From: Misgurnus anguillicaudatus
Taxonomy: Eukaryota; Chordata; Actinopteri; Cypriniformes; Cobitidae
Assembly (NCBI RefSeq): GCF_027580225.2
Contig: NC_073353.2
Coordinates: 38,556,001 to 38,620,000, forward strand
Direction of reading: 5' to 3'
Length of the DNA stretch: 64,000 bases
The notes under the pieces are model-generated. The model worked only from the letters and a program-made list of their open reading frames with translations. It made no database searches and was not told where the DNA came from. Shown here in pieces: positions 47,701 to 60,000 of the stretch (within the stretch, counting starts at the first letter, position 1; every line of letters begins with the position of its first letter). Made by a program: the position numbers and the translations under genes.

Positions 47701-48263
47701 TTACGCTCAGAAGTCAAGCAGCAGGGCCCATTTTGGAGTAAACTAAGTATGCAAGACTAGTCTTACATGTCACTTTTATATCACAGGGTGTTCAACCTTA
47801 GGTCGGCCACTTTATTAGGCTTAAATTAAAGAGTATACCCACTTATCCAGGTAGCATGTTATATGTCTTCATATGACACCAATATTTATTTAAACACTCA
47901 ACTTTTTTCAAGTTTTATCTTTACATAATGACATTAGGCCTACATATTACTGTTTGATAAGCTTAAACATTTGGAAAACTTAACAGAAGTGTAACAGAAT
48001 AACTTACCTGCGCATCCCAACACATCACACAGACTGATGATGAATAAAATCCTGCTGGATGCTGTGGGTTTGGGATGCGGGTGAGGAGATAAACGTCTGG
48101 AGTCTCTGCGCTTCGGCAGCATCTGAAGAACACAGAAGATCAAACTCAACCCGGAGCTGCAGATACATATCGAGCTGAAGATCCGAGACTGAAAACTGAC
48201 GACCAGCTCGGTGGCGGGGTCACGGTTCGGACAACAGAAGGTCTCGAGCCGTGGAGATGCCAT
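41744..48263 (-). CDS. gpr143: gpr143, ocular albinism type 1 GPCR
   Basis: Coding exons in gene order: 48263-48008, 45945-45839, 45699-45605, 45488-45396, 45172-45063, 43086-42978, 42899-42782, 42599-42350 and 41847-41744. All are GT-AG with matching phases, giving 1,242 nt and 413 aa. The start [20 protein letters not shown] matches the family. Seven hydrophobic segments follow, with the conserved loop GIYTENERR and the stretch [12 protein letters not shown]. In vertebrates this pigment-cell receptor sits in melanosome and lysosome membranes, couples to G proteins, is proposed to bind L-DOPA, and controls melanosome size. Sequons lie at N103 and N107. The third-loop Leu-Leu sorting signal is kept (residues 224-225), but the C-tail Trp-Glu doublet reads Trp-Asp (331-332). 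A frame reading through the exon 8 donor would stop at 42333; the exon 9 join is preferred because its SESSTVEIH continues the family's C-tail. Confidence 0.96.
43364..44027. mobile_element. MITE with AGCTGTGTCCCAATTC ends in gpr143 intron
   Basis: The ends share 29 bp in inverse (AGCTGTGTCCCAATTCAAGG and onward). A 104-codon minus-strand frame from 44083 to 43769 overlaps its right end, and I recognise no domain in it. It lies in the intron between exons 5 and 6, immediately before a Tc1 derivative. Confidence 0.75.
44040..44650 (+). mobile_element. Tc1/mariner deletion derivative in gpr143 intron
   Basis: TA flanks (44038-44039, 44651-44652) enclose inverted ends of about 30 bp (CAGGATTATTAGGAACACC and inverse CCTAATAATCCT). 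The catalytic two-thirds of the transposase are missing, but an intact N-terminal frame remains. Confidence 0.88.
44188..44589 (+). CDS. Truncated Tc1-like transposase, DNA-binding part only
   Basis: An uninterrupted 133-codon frame starts [20 protein letters not shown] and contains two helix-turn-helix units ([19 protein letters not shown], then the [13 protein letters not shown] region). No DDE residues follow: after HQVPLIS the frame enters sequence from the 3' end of the element. In the family the paired-like N-terminus binds the inverted ends. Whether this remnant is expressed is unknown. It lies antisense in a gpr143 intron. Confidence 0.7.
   Translation: MGEKDDLSNFECGMVVGARRASLSISQSAQLLGFSRTTISRVYKEWCEKGKTSSMCQCCGRKCLVDARGQRRMSRLIQADRRATLTKITTRYNRGMQQSICEATTRTTLNSRRPHQVPLISTTNRELTKIGQF
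46620..47670. repeat. 31-bp minisatellite with 221-bp higher-order period
   Basis: The basic unit reads GGGGTATACCCACTTC then TTTATTAGATGGCAT, 31 bp, with variants (TTGGATGG, GACATTGGG, TTCATT). A block of about seven units recurs three times at 221-bp spacing (landmark GATGGAATGGGG at 46711, 46932 and 47153). The distal part (47400-47640) alternates ATACCC, ATGTCC and ATGCCC units. It is in gpr143 intron 1. Confidence 0.93.
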
Positions 48264-48370
48264 GATGGAAGAGAGAAGAAGAAAGGAGAAGAAAAGGAAG
48301 AGGAGGAGAAAAGAGTAAATTCATTCATCTGAGCTGCTGCGGGTGAAATCACGAGGCTTCATCATCATCA

Positions 48371-48440
48371 TCATGTGCTTCAGTTTAATCCGAACTGAAG
48401 AATGAATGCGCGCGCACGCTGCCGCTGCTGCTCTCATGTG
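48371..48440 (-). promoter_or_regulatory. Candidate M-box elements upstream of gpr143
   Basis: TCATGTGCT, the core of the MITF M-box, lies at 48371-48379, about 110 bp upstream of the gpr143 start codon. A second TCATGTG lies at 48434-48440. Short E-boxes arise by chance, but the position fits the known MITF control of this gene in mammals. Confidence 0.45.
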
Positions 48441-49065
48441 TTTCTCTTTAACATCAAACTCTGTGATGTTCATTAAAGCATTTAACTGGAGGTTACATTG
48501 AAACATTTATCATGCATTATTTTTGCTTTTTTAAATAAAATGTTATACGTTACAGAATTTAGGCTAATATTAAACACATTTTTGTGTAAATAAAAAACTT
48601 TTAACACAAAACTGTCCTTTGTTTAATTCATGAACAAACATCTGCCTTATTTTGAAATAAATATTTTTCCCCATAGGTACTGTAGGAGACAATCACCATA
48701 ATCGCCAGATGAAAATAAATATGACACAACAAGAAAAGCTCAAAGTATATATCACTTTTAAATAATGTTTTTACCGGTTTCACTGATGTCATTTACATAT
48801 AACTTTAATATTAAACTGATAGTTACAGTCCTCGATTATGATTGGCTGAGCCGCGATCTTTAGAAACATCTGACATCATTCAATATGCTGTGTGTGCAGC
48901 GTCATGCCCATTTAAACTTGGATTTTGCATGCAACCTTCAAAAAAAAGTCCATTAACTGTTACTTGTATTTTTATCTGTTTAATATGTACAATCAGTTTT
49001 GTGCTGCATCTGTGTCACTTTTCAGAAATGTCAGTTTACATATTGCTTTATTCAGGCAGCAGGCG

Positions 49066-49540
49066 CCATAGATATGTATAAAGGCTAGATGGCTCAAGGC
49101 GGAGTCCCTAACGGCATCACCTGGCGGCCATCTTAGGACAGGGCGCTCGCTCACTCGTAGCATTGAGTTTAATGGTGCAGGTACTTTTAAATGACCATAA
49201 CTTGCTTAATTTTCTACCGATTTTCAAACGGTTTGGGTTTTTACAAACGTTATTAACGTGGCTATAATACTGGATGTTTTAACATGTTTCATGAATTTAT
49301 TTTTTATTTTTAGTATAGGTATGCAGTGTCATAGGTACATCTTTGAAGTTTATAACAAACCAAACCGTTTGAAAATCGGTAAACAATTAAGCAAGTCATG
49401 GTCATTCAAAAGTACCTGCACCACCAAAACTCAATGCCACGAGCGAGCGAGCGCCCCGTCCCAAGATGGCCGCCAAAATGCGGACGTTGCACTCAATTGG
49501 CCAGCAGCGCGGACGAGCCATCTAGCCTTTATATCTATGG
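49066..49540. mobile_element. Foldback MITE, 475 bp
   Basis: The ends CCATAGATATGTATAAAGGC and inverse are flanked by a 6-bp direct repeat CAGGCG (49060-49065, 49541-49546). Long inner inverse stretches (CCGATTTTCAAACGGTTTGG) make most of it foldable. An open frame at 49258-49695 runs through it but looks accidental. Confidence 0.78.
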
Positions 49541-49760
49541 CAGGCGCTGCAGACGCAATTGCGCACGCGCAGACGTCATCAGCATCTGAGCGCGGGACTC
49601 GCGGGCTTCTTGTACAGATGAAGGTAACCTCCGCTGTTTATAAATTGTATGGTTCAAAATGTGACAGACTCAATGTTATATTAGTAGATTTCTAGATTCA
49701 CCTTGGGCCTTGTCCCAAATGGCGCACTTCATGTGGACTTTCGGTCTTGTGGCCTTAAAT

Positions 49761-50722
49761 AGGCTTTATGCCCAGCTGCACTACTTCTTGGACTTCAGCC
49801 AGCTCATTAGCCGTTTCTCAATATGCGTTCTTGTCTGTACTTGCGTTCTTGTGGACTTGTGAAACGTCATCAGTCGCGGCCCAAGTACTGTTCCAATTCA
49901 AAGTTCGCATCAAGCGCAAGTTCACATAAAATCCCCGGATGTGTTCTTGATCCGCCCATTTTATCGAGGATGCATCAGAGGAGACTTGTGTGGACTTATG
50001 ACAGCGAAGTTTCCCAGAATGCATTTCGCGTCAGGAGTTCGTTCTTCCGAGTCTGAACTTGCAAGTTCGAACTACGAAGGACACAAGTCCGAGTTTGGCA
50101 TACTTGGTATTGAGAAACGGCTATTGTTTCCTGTCTGCCATTATTGGACAAACTGATTAATCCAGGTGTGCCTGACCTCAGTAGTCACAACAACAATAAT
50201 CAGACACACCTGGATTAATCAGTTTGTCCAATAATGGCAGACAGGAAACAAGTGCTGCGTCCGAAACCGCCTACTACATACTATATAGTACGCGAAAAGC
50301 AGTAGGCGAGGCGAGTAGTATGTCCGAATACATAGTATTTGAAAAACAGTATGCGAAAAGTACCCGGATGACCTACTACTTCCGGTTAGATTTTGCAGTG
50401 TGCATACGATGGACGCTTCACTATCCCATGATGCCCCGGACGAGGAGTTATCCAACGAAGAAGAAGAGGCACGCGGCTGTTTTCGCGCTGAAATGACATG
50501 ACGTGATGACGACGTTTGTCACGTGATGTAACAACATGGCGGATGTAGTACGTCCGAATCTCATTCATACTACCCGGATTCATACTATACAGTACCTACT
50601 GTTTTAATGCCAAGTAAGTAGGTACTTCATCTAATTCAGTACCTACTATACAGTATGCGGTTTCGGACGCAGCCAAGGAGCTGGCTGAAGTTCAGGAAGT
50701 AGTGCAGCTGGGCATAAAGCCT
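49761..50722. mobile_element. Inverted-repeat element loaded with three further MITEs
   Basis: Outer arms of about 45 bp (49761-49805 and 50678-50722) contain TATGCCCAGCTGCACTACTT and its inverse. The loop holds three elements end to end: 49808-50123 (TAGCCGTTTCTCAATA ends), 50124-50251 (a near-perfect hairpin with about 47-bp arms, TTGTTTCCTGTCTGCC) and 50254-50673 (GCTGCGTCCGAAACCGC ends). Confidence 0.75.
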
Positions 50723-51310
50723 ATTGCACGTGCTCGCTTAGTCTACGAGTCTGTAGGGTGTCCATACTATCATTTTTATGCTTTGAAGTGTGCTCATCAG
50801 CGCCCCCTTTGCCCCTTGATGCGGTCTTCAGCAGGATTCGCGCACTTTACCAACACAGAATTCTCCAAAAAGAAAAAGAAAAAAGAAACGTTCTTATTAG
50901 ATTGTACAGTTTCTGACATTTTCACCAGTACATGAAGTTTCTCTTCAGCATAATGCAGGACAGATGTCATCTGTGAGTACAGACACTGACTGCTCCATCA
51001 CAAACGAAATTAAAAAGAGATTTATATTAAGAGAAAGATTTCAACAAGAAGTTTAAATATCTTTGTGTGGCCTCGCTCTCTTCACAGTGTGGTTCTGTAG
51101 AGGTCTGAAGAGAAGTCAACTGGTCCATGTTCTGACCCAGAAGAACTCATCCTCATCTAACACGTCTGGAAATCTTCAGCTCTTATTGCGTGATTATGCA
51201 ATACATATACTGCAGGTATTTACTCCTTGACTATATTGATACAGAATACATCATACGTCTTCTTTATGTAACTGTGGACAATGTACAAAAGAGCTGATCC
51301 TTCCTATACG

Positions 51311-52420
51311 CAGGGTACACAAGCTGAGTAGGGGCCCGAAACACTATGGGGCCACCTTGCTTCTTAACTTCATGTCACACTTCACAGACCAATTGGCAAG
51401 TGACATCATTGTACCGCAAGAGCCATTGGAAAGCTTGCCAAGCAGTCTGATCCAACAATACTTGACCTCTTTCCCCACCACTGATGAATTTTTATGGTTA
51501 TCTGTAATACTGCGGTTATCCACTAGTTACCCAATTTATAAAAAAACTGAAGCAAAAAATTATTTATTAAGTTTACACTCCATATATGTTTTGATAATCG
51601 TTCTGAATCTGATCTCTAACAAAATCCCTTCACTGTTGGGGACTGAGTTAATCCCAGTTATTGTCGGTCTATGCAGCTCCGCATGCAGTTGACGTGCCTA
51701 CCGACATGCGTCTGCATATATGGAAATGATTTAAAGCTATCCGACCGGAGCAGAAAAAACAAAAAGTGCTACAAAGTAAAAATATTGAAAACACAAGGTT
51801 TTAAATTTCTATTTATTCTTGACTAACCATGCAATGGTTTTATTATACCACACAGTCCACATCCCCAAATTCAATATTAGTCCAGTGTGTTTTGTTAGAA
51901 ATGCTTGTACACATCAATAATCAAAATCTTTTTTATACGTGTTAAAAATGAAAACATCTATTCATACAAGCCGTTGTGTGACTCATCTAGCATTTTAAAA
52001 CAATGCACATTACGTCTAAAGCTTGCATATTTAGAGAATTATTGATGTATTTTTTTGTATGTTTACCTCTGGAGTCTGATCATGCCTTAGTTTTAAAGCA
52101 AATTGGAAAATCTGTTGAGTTGTTTTAGTTTTTCTGCTTTTTATTCATAATTTTCAATTTGTTTCCTTGATGTTCTACATCTCTTAAAGAATAGATCTGG
52201 CAGTAGACCTTGTTTTCTAAATACCAATATAACACTGAGCTTTTCAGAAAACATGTGTTAATATTATAATTACTGAGTAAGTCACAGTAATGCCCATGTG
52301 TACAGCTATAAGATAATACAATGTGTTTTTTGTTTTTAGCCACATTTAAGCAGAGACAATGAATGGGTTTTTATGAACTCGTTGACAGGGCCCCCTCACA
52401 AAGTTGCTTAGAGCCCTCAG
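51311..52420. mobile_element. hAT-like degenerate element
   Basis: It starts CAGGGTACACAAGCTGAG with GGGGCCC nearby and closes near GGGCCCCCTCACAAAG. The inside (51370-51440) aligns by eye with interiors of the hAT copies at 170-1925 and 18362-19003. Ends are not exact and no duplication was found. Confidence 0.45.
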
Positions 52421-52439
52421 AAGTCTAGGATCAGCTTTT

Positions 52440-54084
52440 AAAAAAATCTAGATGTGCAGGTTTTTCTACAGTCAAATGTAAATGTAAACGTTGTATTAAA
52501 GATGAAAATGCTATTACACTCCAATGCCACTAGGAGGCGCTGCTGTAATGCCAGCAGAATGATAACATATTTTGCCTTCTGGTAAATTCAATAAATCATG
52601 AACATTAAGTAGCATGTTTAAATATGGCTAAAAATACATTGCATATTCAATACATGTTTGCATGCATCCAGTATAGATTATAACACTGATATAAAACGAG
52701 ATTGTAACTAAATGAGAGTTGTGTGCAAACTGTCCCATTGTTTATAGGCAATTATTAATGTATAAAACTAAACAATACAATGCTCACTAAGGGTTGAGTT
52801 GAAATTGATTCATGCCCAGGACAGTCACAGACATCAGTGAAGAGTCTGATGTTCATATCTGATAGCAGAATCATACAGACAAAACCTGTAAATATATGAG
52901 CGAGTCTCAGTTTGTCTTCTCCTCTCAGTTACTCTCTATTGATGCCTCGGCCTCATTTCCACTTGTTTTCATTTCACTCGACTGAAACCCCACCGTTCAA
53001 TTCTGCACAGAGCTAAAATCAATTCATCTGAGCCTGACAGAGAACAAAGCAATCCAGATTGTAATTAGTAGAGAGGAAATGAAGACGGTGTTGTAGTCAT
53101 AAATAAACATCACATTATCAGTTGTGACAGATAAATTACTGATGTGACCTGACAAGCATTACAGAGGATATTATACCACAGGGCTGTTGAATGCTTTATT
53201 GTGATTGGATGAGAAATGTTTCATGGGTATGCATTATTTTTTAATAAACGCACACCTGACCTGTCAAATGTCTTAAAATAACCACCCAGAGCAATGTCTG
53301 TGGTATAAGAGAAATTATTGACTCCAGTCCTTTGAATTATTTGAAAAAAATGCACACTCCGCTTTATGTCTTGTCGCATTATTTTCCAATAATTCAACAG
53401 CCAGTCGTCAATTATTCCTCACGTATCCTGTGAAACCAAACCAGGTTAAGACACAGTTTCAGTATCATAATATCTTCACAGAATCTCTCCAGATCATAAG
53501 ACAATAACTGCTTCTGTCAAGCTTTTCTTGTAACACGAACAATTATGGCAAAATAATCGCACTGACATTTAAAGAAAAAAACATAAATATAGACAAATAA
53601 ACCAGTGCTCCTGACACGAGGACTGAGTGTAAATGACATGAGCTGTTTTTATACATATGTGTGACACTATCACGCTAAAGGTCAATGCGTTTAGGCAAAG
53701 AAAAAGACAAAAAATAGTGATGCATAACAAAAAGTATAATTTTAATGTCCATACATTCATAATTTTTTATAAAATACTATATATTAAAATTAAACTGAGT
53801 TAATTACATTTGCATGGTCTTAACATGATTTATAAATTAAACCTGTCTTAGTTGAATCATTAATTTAAAAAAAAATGCTTTTTAGCTTGACACAAAGCCT
53901 CTCACATGTGTACAGAGCAGTGTGGCAATATCCTGCATTTGTCCATGTACAGAGTCGAACTTCATTTTGGTCCTTTGATAAGTAAACAGATAAAATGGAG
54001 TCCGTGTGTCTCCAGGTTAAAGTCCAACTTTAGAGAATCTTCAGGTGCTCGTATAGTGCGTGTGGAGGCCGTGACGGATCTGCT
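52440..54084. other. Intergenic and mospd2 3' flank
   Basis: This holds the 3' side of mospd2. A possible MITE with GGCTGTTGAATG and AATTCAACAGCC ends lies at 53182-53402. The stretch 52690-53170 has no repeat character and could be conserved non-coding DNA; that is only an impression. No other gene is seen. Confidence 0.35.
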
Positions 54085-57000
54085 TCATGACTGCCACAGC
54101 GAGTATGACGTCATGAAGCTGAGAGCCAATAGAAATGACACCAGAACCAGAAGAACCTTCTGTACCCAAAGACACATCTCCAGTTTCTGTTCCAGACGTG
54201 AGTTTGTGTTCATGAGACGCTGCAGCTGTTAACACAGAGATCAACTCAGTCAAACTCTTAACCATCAAAAGTACCACTAACCACGTCTACATCAATGGTT
54301 ATGTTTACATGCACAAATCTGCGTCAATCCGACTGAATTAAATCTGATTGAAGGTTAGGACAGTACAGATTACATGCACCCTAAACATTGCAATCTGATA
54401 AAAATGTTGGTTTACATGTACTGTACACTCTATATAATCCAAACCAAACGTCTGCGCAAACGCACAGCCAGGGTTGCCAGATTTGCGTATCAAAAGCACC
54501 CCAATGACTATTCACAGATTACCAATAACTAACAAACAACATCCTGTTATCTATAACCCGCAGAAAAAAATCCCCAGGTGAAAAAGTAGTACACTTCCAT
54601 AGTGTGCTTAAAGTGCTTTATTTTTGCACACTAATTTTGTACTTAATATACTAAAAATTCATCTTTATTACTTCTTACGATGTTCTTAAGATTATCTAAG
54701 TGTACTTAAATGTGCCACTCTGAGACACCACGAATATCAACTAAAATGCACTTTTAACATACTATCTCTGTATTAAAAAATGGATTCAGTTAACACTTGT
54801 ATTAAACTTAAACTCAACTTTCATACAAAGATGGGTTCAAGTTTACTACAAGTGATACCTAAATTCCTTTTTTAAAACATTTTTAGCACATTTTTGTTCA
54901 TATTTATGATGTCTCAAAATAGCACAGTGAAGTACACTTAGATGATCTTAAGAAGTACTAAAGATGAATTTTTAGTATATTAAAGGTGCAGTGTGTAACT
55001 TTTAGGAGGATCTCTGGACAGAATATATTCTACATAATATAAGTGGTGTATAAAGACCTTTCATAATAAACCATTATGTTTTTTATTACCTTAGAACGAG
55101 ACTTTTTTTATATATATACACCGAGGGCCCTCTTACATGGAAGTCACCATTTTGTGCCGCCATGTTTCTACAGAAGCCCTTAACAGACAAAGTTTTATTT
55201 ACTAAGTTGTCTCCGACGATGACATGTTTGTACGGTAGCTTATCCATGTTTTTCAAAAGCGAGGAGTAAGCCATGGACTGAGACGTTGGTTGCAATTCAC
55301 AACCTCACCACTAGATGCTGCTACAATTTACAAACTGCACCTTTAAGTACAAAATTAGTGTGCTAAATAAAGCACTTTAAGTACACTATGTAAGTGTACT
55401 ACTTTTTCACTCGCTGAAACAATAGCTGGACACGATTTTCATAATTTCATTCACTGTGATCCTGTCGCAGACCCCCCACACCCCATTTACAAAAACTCAT
55501 TGGATCTATACGAATCACAAGAATGACCTATTTTGGATCCAAAATGGCGAATTTTGCTGAAAGGTGACAAGTTTGCACCCCTGAGTGTGAAATCATCTCT
55601 ACCTCACTTTGTCATTTTTTTGGAATGATTATAGCTGGAAGATATCAAAATGATCCTTGATGAACCTTTTTTGACAATAAAGTCAGATGCATTGATTACA
55701 TGTGAGAATAATGTGGATTATTTCTTTAATCTCATGGACTCTATAAGCACTGAGACTTGACGTGTTTATACAGCACTTCAGAGAAGCTGCAAGTTACTGA
55801 ATGAATACTGATGCTGAAAGCATGCTTGTGTATTTAGGTCAAGACTGATCTCTCACGTTAAATAAGTGATTTATATCCTGGAGGTCTTACCGTCGTCTGC
55901 AGGTCTTGATTCTCATTGGTGGATGTGACTGATAAACTTTCCAGTGAATTACTGTGAACAAACTTTGGAGTCTCTAGAACATGACATCGTAGCCTGCAGG
56001 AAACATAAGTATGCATATATAAGCAACATTCACATCTCATTAGGACTCTGAGGCTGGATTTACACTGAAAATCTTGATTACCAGTTCTGATCTGTTGCCT
56101 CTATCTGATTTGACAACCTGCTTGCATCATCTTTTAAAAGCAACTCATATCTGATATCTGCGTTTACACTACCGTATTTTTCGGTCTATAAGCCGCGTTT
56201 TTTTCATAACTTGGTTGGTGCTGCGTCTTATAATCAGGTGCACCTTGTAAGTCAGTATGAATTAATTTTGACATTTATGAGGCAAAAGACAACATTATTG
56301 TCTACAGCTGTGAGAGTCTGCCATATGCTGCTTCTGTATTTATGTAATTCAATGGATTCAGTGATGTGGAATGACGAGTATGTGAATTTCATACTAGTTG
56401 GCTTGTTCGGTTAATTTAGACTATTCATCCTTCCAGGTAAGTTCTTTATGCTATGGTTTATCGTTTAAATAACTGATAATATTACTTTAACGTACAGACA
56501 TCTATTCAGCCTGCTCTTCTGTCTGCTATTGTTTAGTTTAATAACTTCCCTTTCCAAATTAAATGTCTGTTCGGCTTGAATTTTGTGAAATAATTTTCTA
56601 AATAAACGCGACTTATAGTTCACTGTGACTTATATATTTTATTTCGTCTTAATGACACATTTTTGAATGATGCGGCTTATACTCCAGTGCGACTTATAGT
56701 CTGGAAAATACAGTAAAAACAACAATTCGTCATCCTGCATTGCACTGCTAAGAAGAGTCATGTGATCACGGGTGGTGTCCACCTAAGTTGACATCATTTG
56801 CCAACGTCGCATTTGTAATCATGCACGACACATCATGAGATGGAAATATCCAACCTAACATTGCGGATGCAAATGCATGTATCTGATACATAGCAGATTA
56901 ATTTCCACATATGAATGAGGCATGAAACCGAGAATCTATGTGCTTTTTCCTGCTTACACGTCTGTGGGTCAAATCTGATCTGTGCCACATGAGAGAGAAA

Positions 57001-60000
57001 AATCAGAATTGAGTCACTTTAGACAGGCAGTGTAAATGCGTCCTGAGCGACGTCTCATCACAGGACCAAAGGATGGATGAGAATAAAAACGTTTAAAGCT
57101 GTGAACCTGTCAAACCTTATTTATAGCTGCGAGTTCACCCTGCAGGGACAATGATACATGATTTATTTGAACACATCACGTCATGAAGACAGCAGAGATG
57201 TGCTGATGTAACACTTCATTTACACAGAAACAAAACCTCAAAGTCTGACACAAGCCTTGATTTATTTCTATGAAAAATTTAACCCATTTGGTGGAGCGTT
57301 TAGACCGATGGTCTCCAACATGATGCCCGCTGCGAGTTGCCCACCAAAGCTCATTCTATTAATAGCCTCAATTTTAATATTTATTTATTACATCATTTTT
57401 ATATTAGCTTGGCTTCATTTGTGTATGTAACATTTTAAACGATGATAAAAATATCAACAAGTAAATTAAAATAAAATCAACAAGTAAAAGAGTTGACTAT
57501 ATCAAAAAAGCAGCCCTCCACAGTAGCCCTTGCTCACAAAAAGGTTGGAGACCCCTGGTTTAGACAATATTTGATCAGTATGTGCAAATCACTTGGAATC
57601 AATCCCCATGACCTCTGTGTTGCTAACATAATGATCGACCAGTACAGGAACACTTATGCTGTTATCCTTGCTCTAGATCACTCGCATGATTTAACTTCAT
57701 TTCATGTGAACGTGTGTTTTTGTGCCAATCGTTTGCAACGCCCCCCACACGTATGTGTCTATTTGCATCTCTGCATTGACTTTATATGTAATCTAATGGC
57801 ACAAATCATTGAATTTGTGCTTTGCGTTCCTCGCTCTAGATTACTCACGGGATTTGGATACGTATCGGTGGAGTTGAATACGTTTGTTGTCTACAGCCCA
57901 TTACAGTACAGGAGACCCTGCTGAATTAATACAGTGTACAAAATACTCCATCAACTAAAAGGATTTTCATGTCACTTCTCTCACGGCTGGACTGTGACCC
58001 TTCAACAGCGCTGATGTACACAAAGACCCAAGAGAGATTTTTATATGAACAGAAATGAAAGCTACATAATTTGCCCTCAAACACGCAATCTTAAGACCTT
58101 TCTGGTTCCTGTCATTGGCCAGAAGGAAGGTAATACTTTCCCTTGTTTGTTTTTTTAAAGAGCAGCGTTCACAGCATATATTTGACAGATATTAAGAGAG
58201 CATGACGTCACCTGTGCTCCATGACTTTGGTTTTGGGAACGTCTTTCCAGAACTGAGCCAGATCAGGTAAAGCAGCTCCAGTGTTTGAGTCCATCTCTGC
58301 AGCCATGACCAGAAAACGGTCCTGCGGGGACGCCTGGAAACCTGCAACAAACACACATCAACCCATGCGTCCAAACTGTGCATGACTACCAAACCTTGAT
58401 ATGAAGAGTAATAATAAAGTGAGCTATTTTGGGTCTTTACCTCCATGAAGTGACACCACGATATCCACATTGGCTCCAGGTTCACAGCTGCTGTTACTGG
58501 GCTTTACTCTGTATTTCTCTGGAGCCGTTGTCCTGACCTGCGTACGGCAGAAAACAACTCAACTTACTGACTCAACTTATTTTATGATATCGACGGTTGA
58601 TCTCTTCAGACAGGAGGAGGTAAAGATGAAGTCTCACCTTAAAAGCGACATGATTTTTGGTGATGTTGTTAAGAATGATCAAACATTTCTTCTCGGTTTC
58701 TTTAGCACCAAAACTGAGCTCTTCTGCTGGACTGAGACACAGAGACGACACATGTGATGATCACATTCATAATCTCACTGACTGATACAGCGTTCATTCA
58801 TAGTATAATGGGGCTTTTCCATTGCATAGTACCCAACGGCTTGGGTCGGGTCAGCTTACTTCTGGGAGCTTTTCCACTGAGTGCAGTACGTAGTACCCGA
58901 TACTTTTTTTAGTACCGCCTCGGTTGGGGTTCCAAGCGGCCTGAGCTGACACCAAAACGTGAGGTGAAAACACTGTAGATCACTGATTGGTCTGAGAGAG
59001 TCGTCACTACCAGCGTCATCGCTATAATGTAAAATATTAGCTTTAACTTCATGCTAGCTTGCGCTGTCTCGAGCAAACATGTTGTCATCTGTGCTTTGCT
59101 GTAAGTACTTAAACTCCATTTTAGCGATGAAAAACATCCACAGATTGAGAATCAGAAACACAATAACAGTTTTTTTCAGACTTGCAGTTTGTGGCGGCAC
59201 ATTCGCAATGTGCACGTTTGCATATATGCTTAAATGCAACTTAAATGAGGCTTAGTGGAGCGCATCGACTGATGCCACAAGTGTTTGTACAGAAACGGTA
59301 GTGATAAACAGGTAAAGGTAGTGATAAACGCAATCTGCAAACATCTATTTGAGGTGGTCAATTTTAATTTTGTTGCAGACTGAGAAATATATGAATGTAT
59401 GGGAATGTATAGCATTACAACAACGCTCTTACTAGTATGATGTCATAGCAGTAGGCATCGCAAATATAACCCAGCCTGACCAGACCTAAACCGTGGGGTA
59501 CTATGCAATGGAAAAGCGCCATAACATTTCAGAGATTGTCTACTTTAATATATTAGACCACTCTTGGCTTCTTTCATCTCTCATGACTTTTAACTGGTGT
59601 TTACTTCAATATTTTGTATGTAAATATTAATCTCGATAACTATATATCATTGAATAGATCTAAGAATGTAGTTTCAAAACATTTAGCAGCAATAATAATA
59701 ATGCAGTGACAGTCATTTATTAATTTGTGACAGGAATATGCAGCAAAGCGTTGACACCTAGTGGTCGTTGTTGGTAAAACCACTAAAAGTGTGACACAAA
59801 CCTCCTTTTCTGTGATTATTTCATTATTTTATTTATCAAGGTGAATGTAAACGGCCACAACGCTATTTTCTATTTCCTCCAAACACTTTTGTGAAAAAAT
59901 TTAAAGTGTCTTTTTAAAAACAAGACCAAGATTAGTTTGAAGGTGTACATCACCACCCCCCCCATTTTAAAAGGGCTGTACCAGTGAAGTGGATTAGAGT

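Noticed and set aside
49258..49695. 145-codon open frame
   Set aside because: It overlaps a foldback MITE and its right flank with no splice signals or known domain.
57493..57924. 143-codon + strand frame within a mospd2 intron
   Set aside because: It is antisense to mospd2 and shows no domain motif. The sequence near CAGCCCTCCACAGTAGCCCT and GGTTGGAGACCCCTGG looks transposon-derived.
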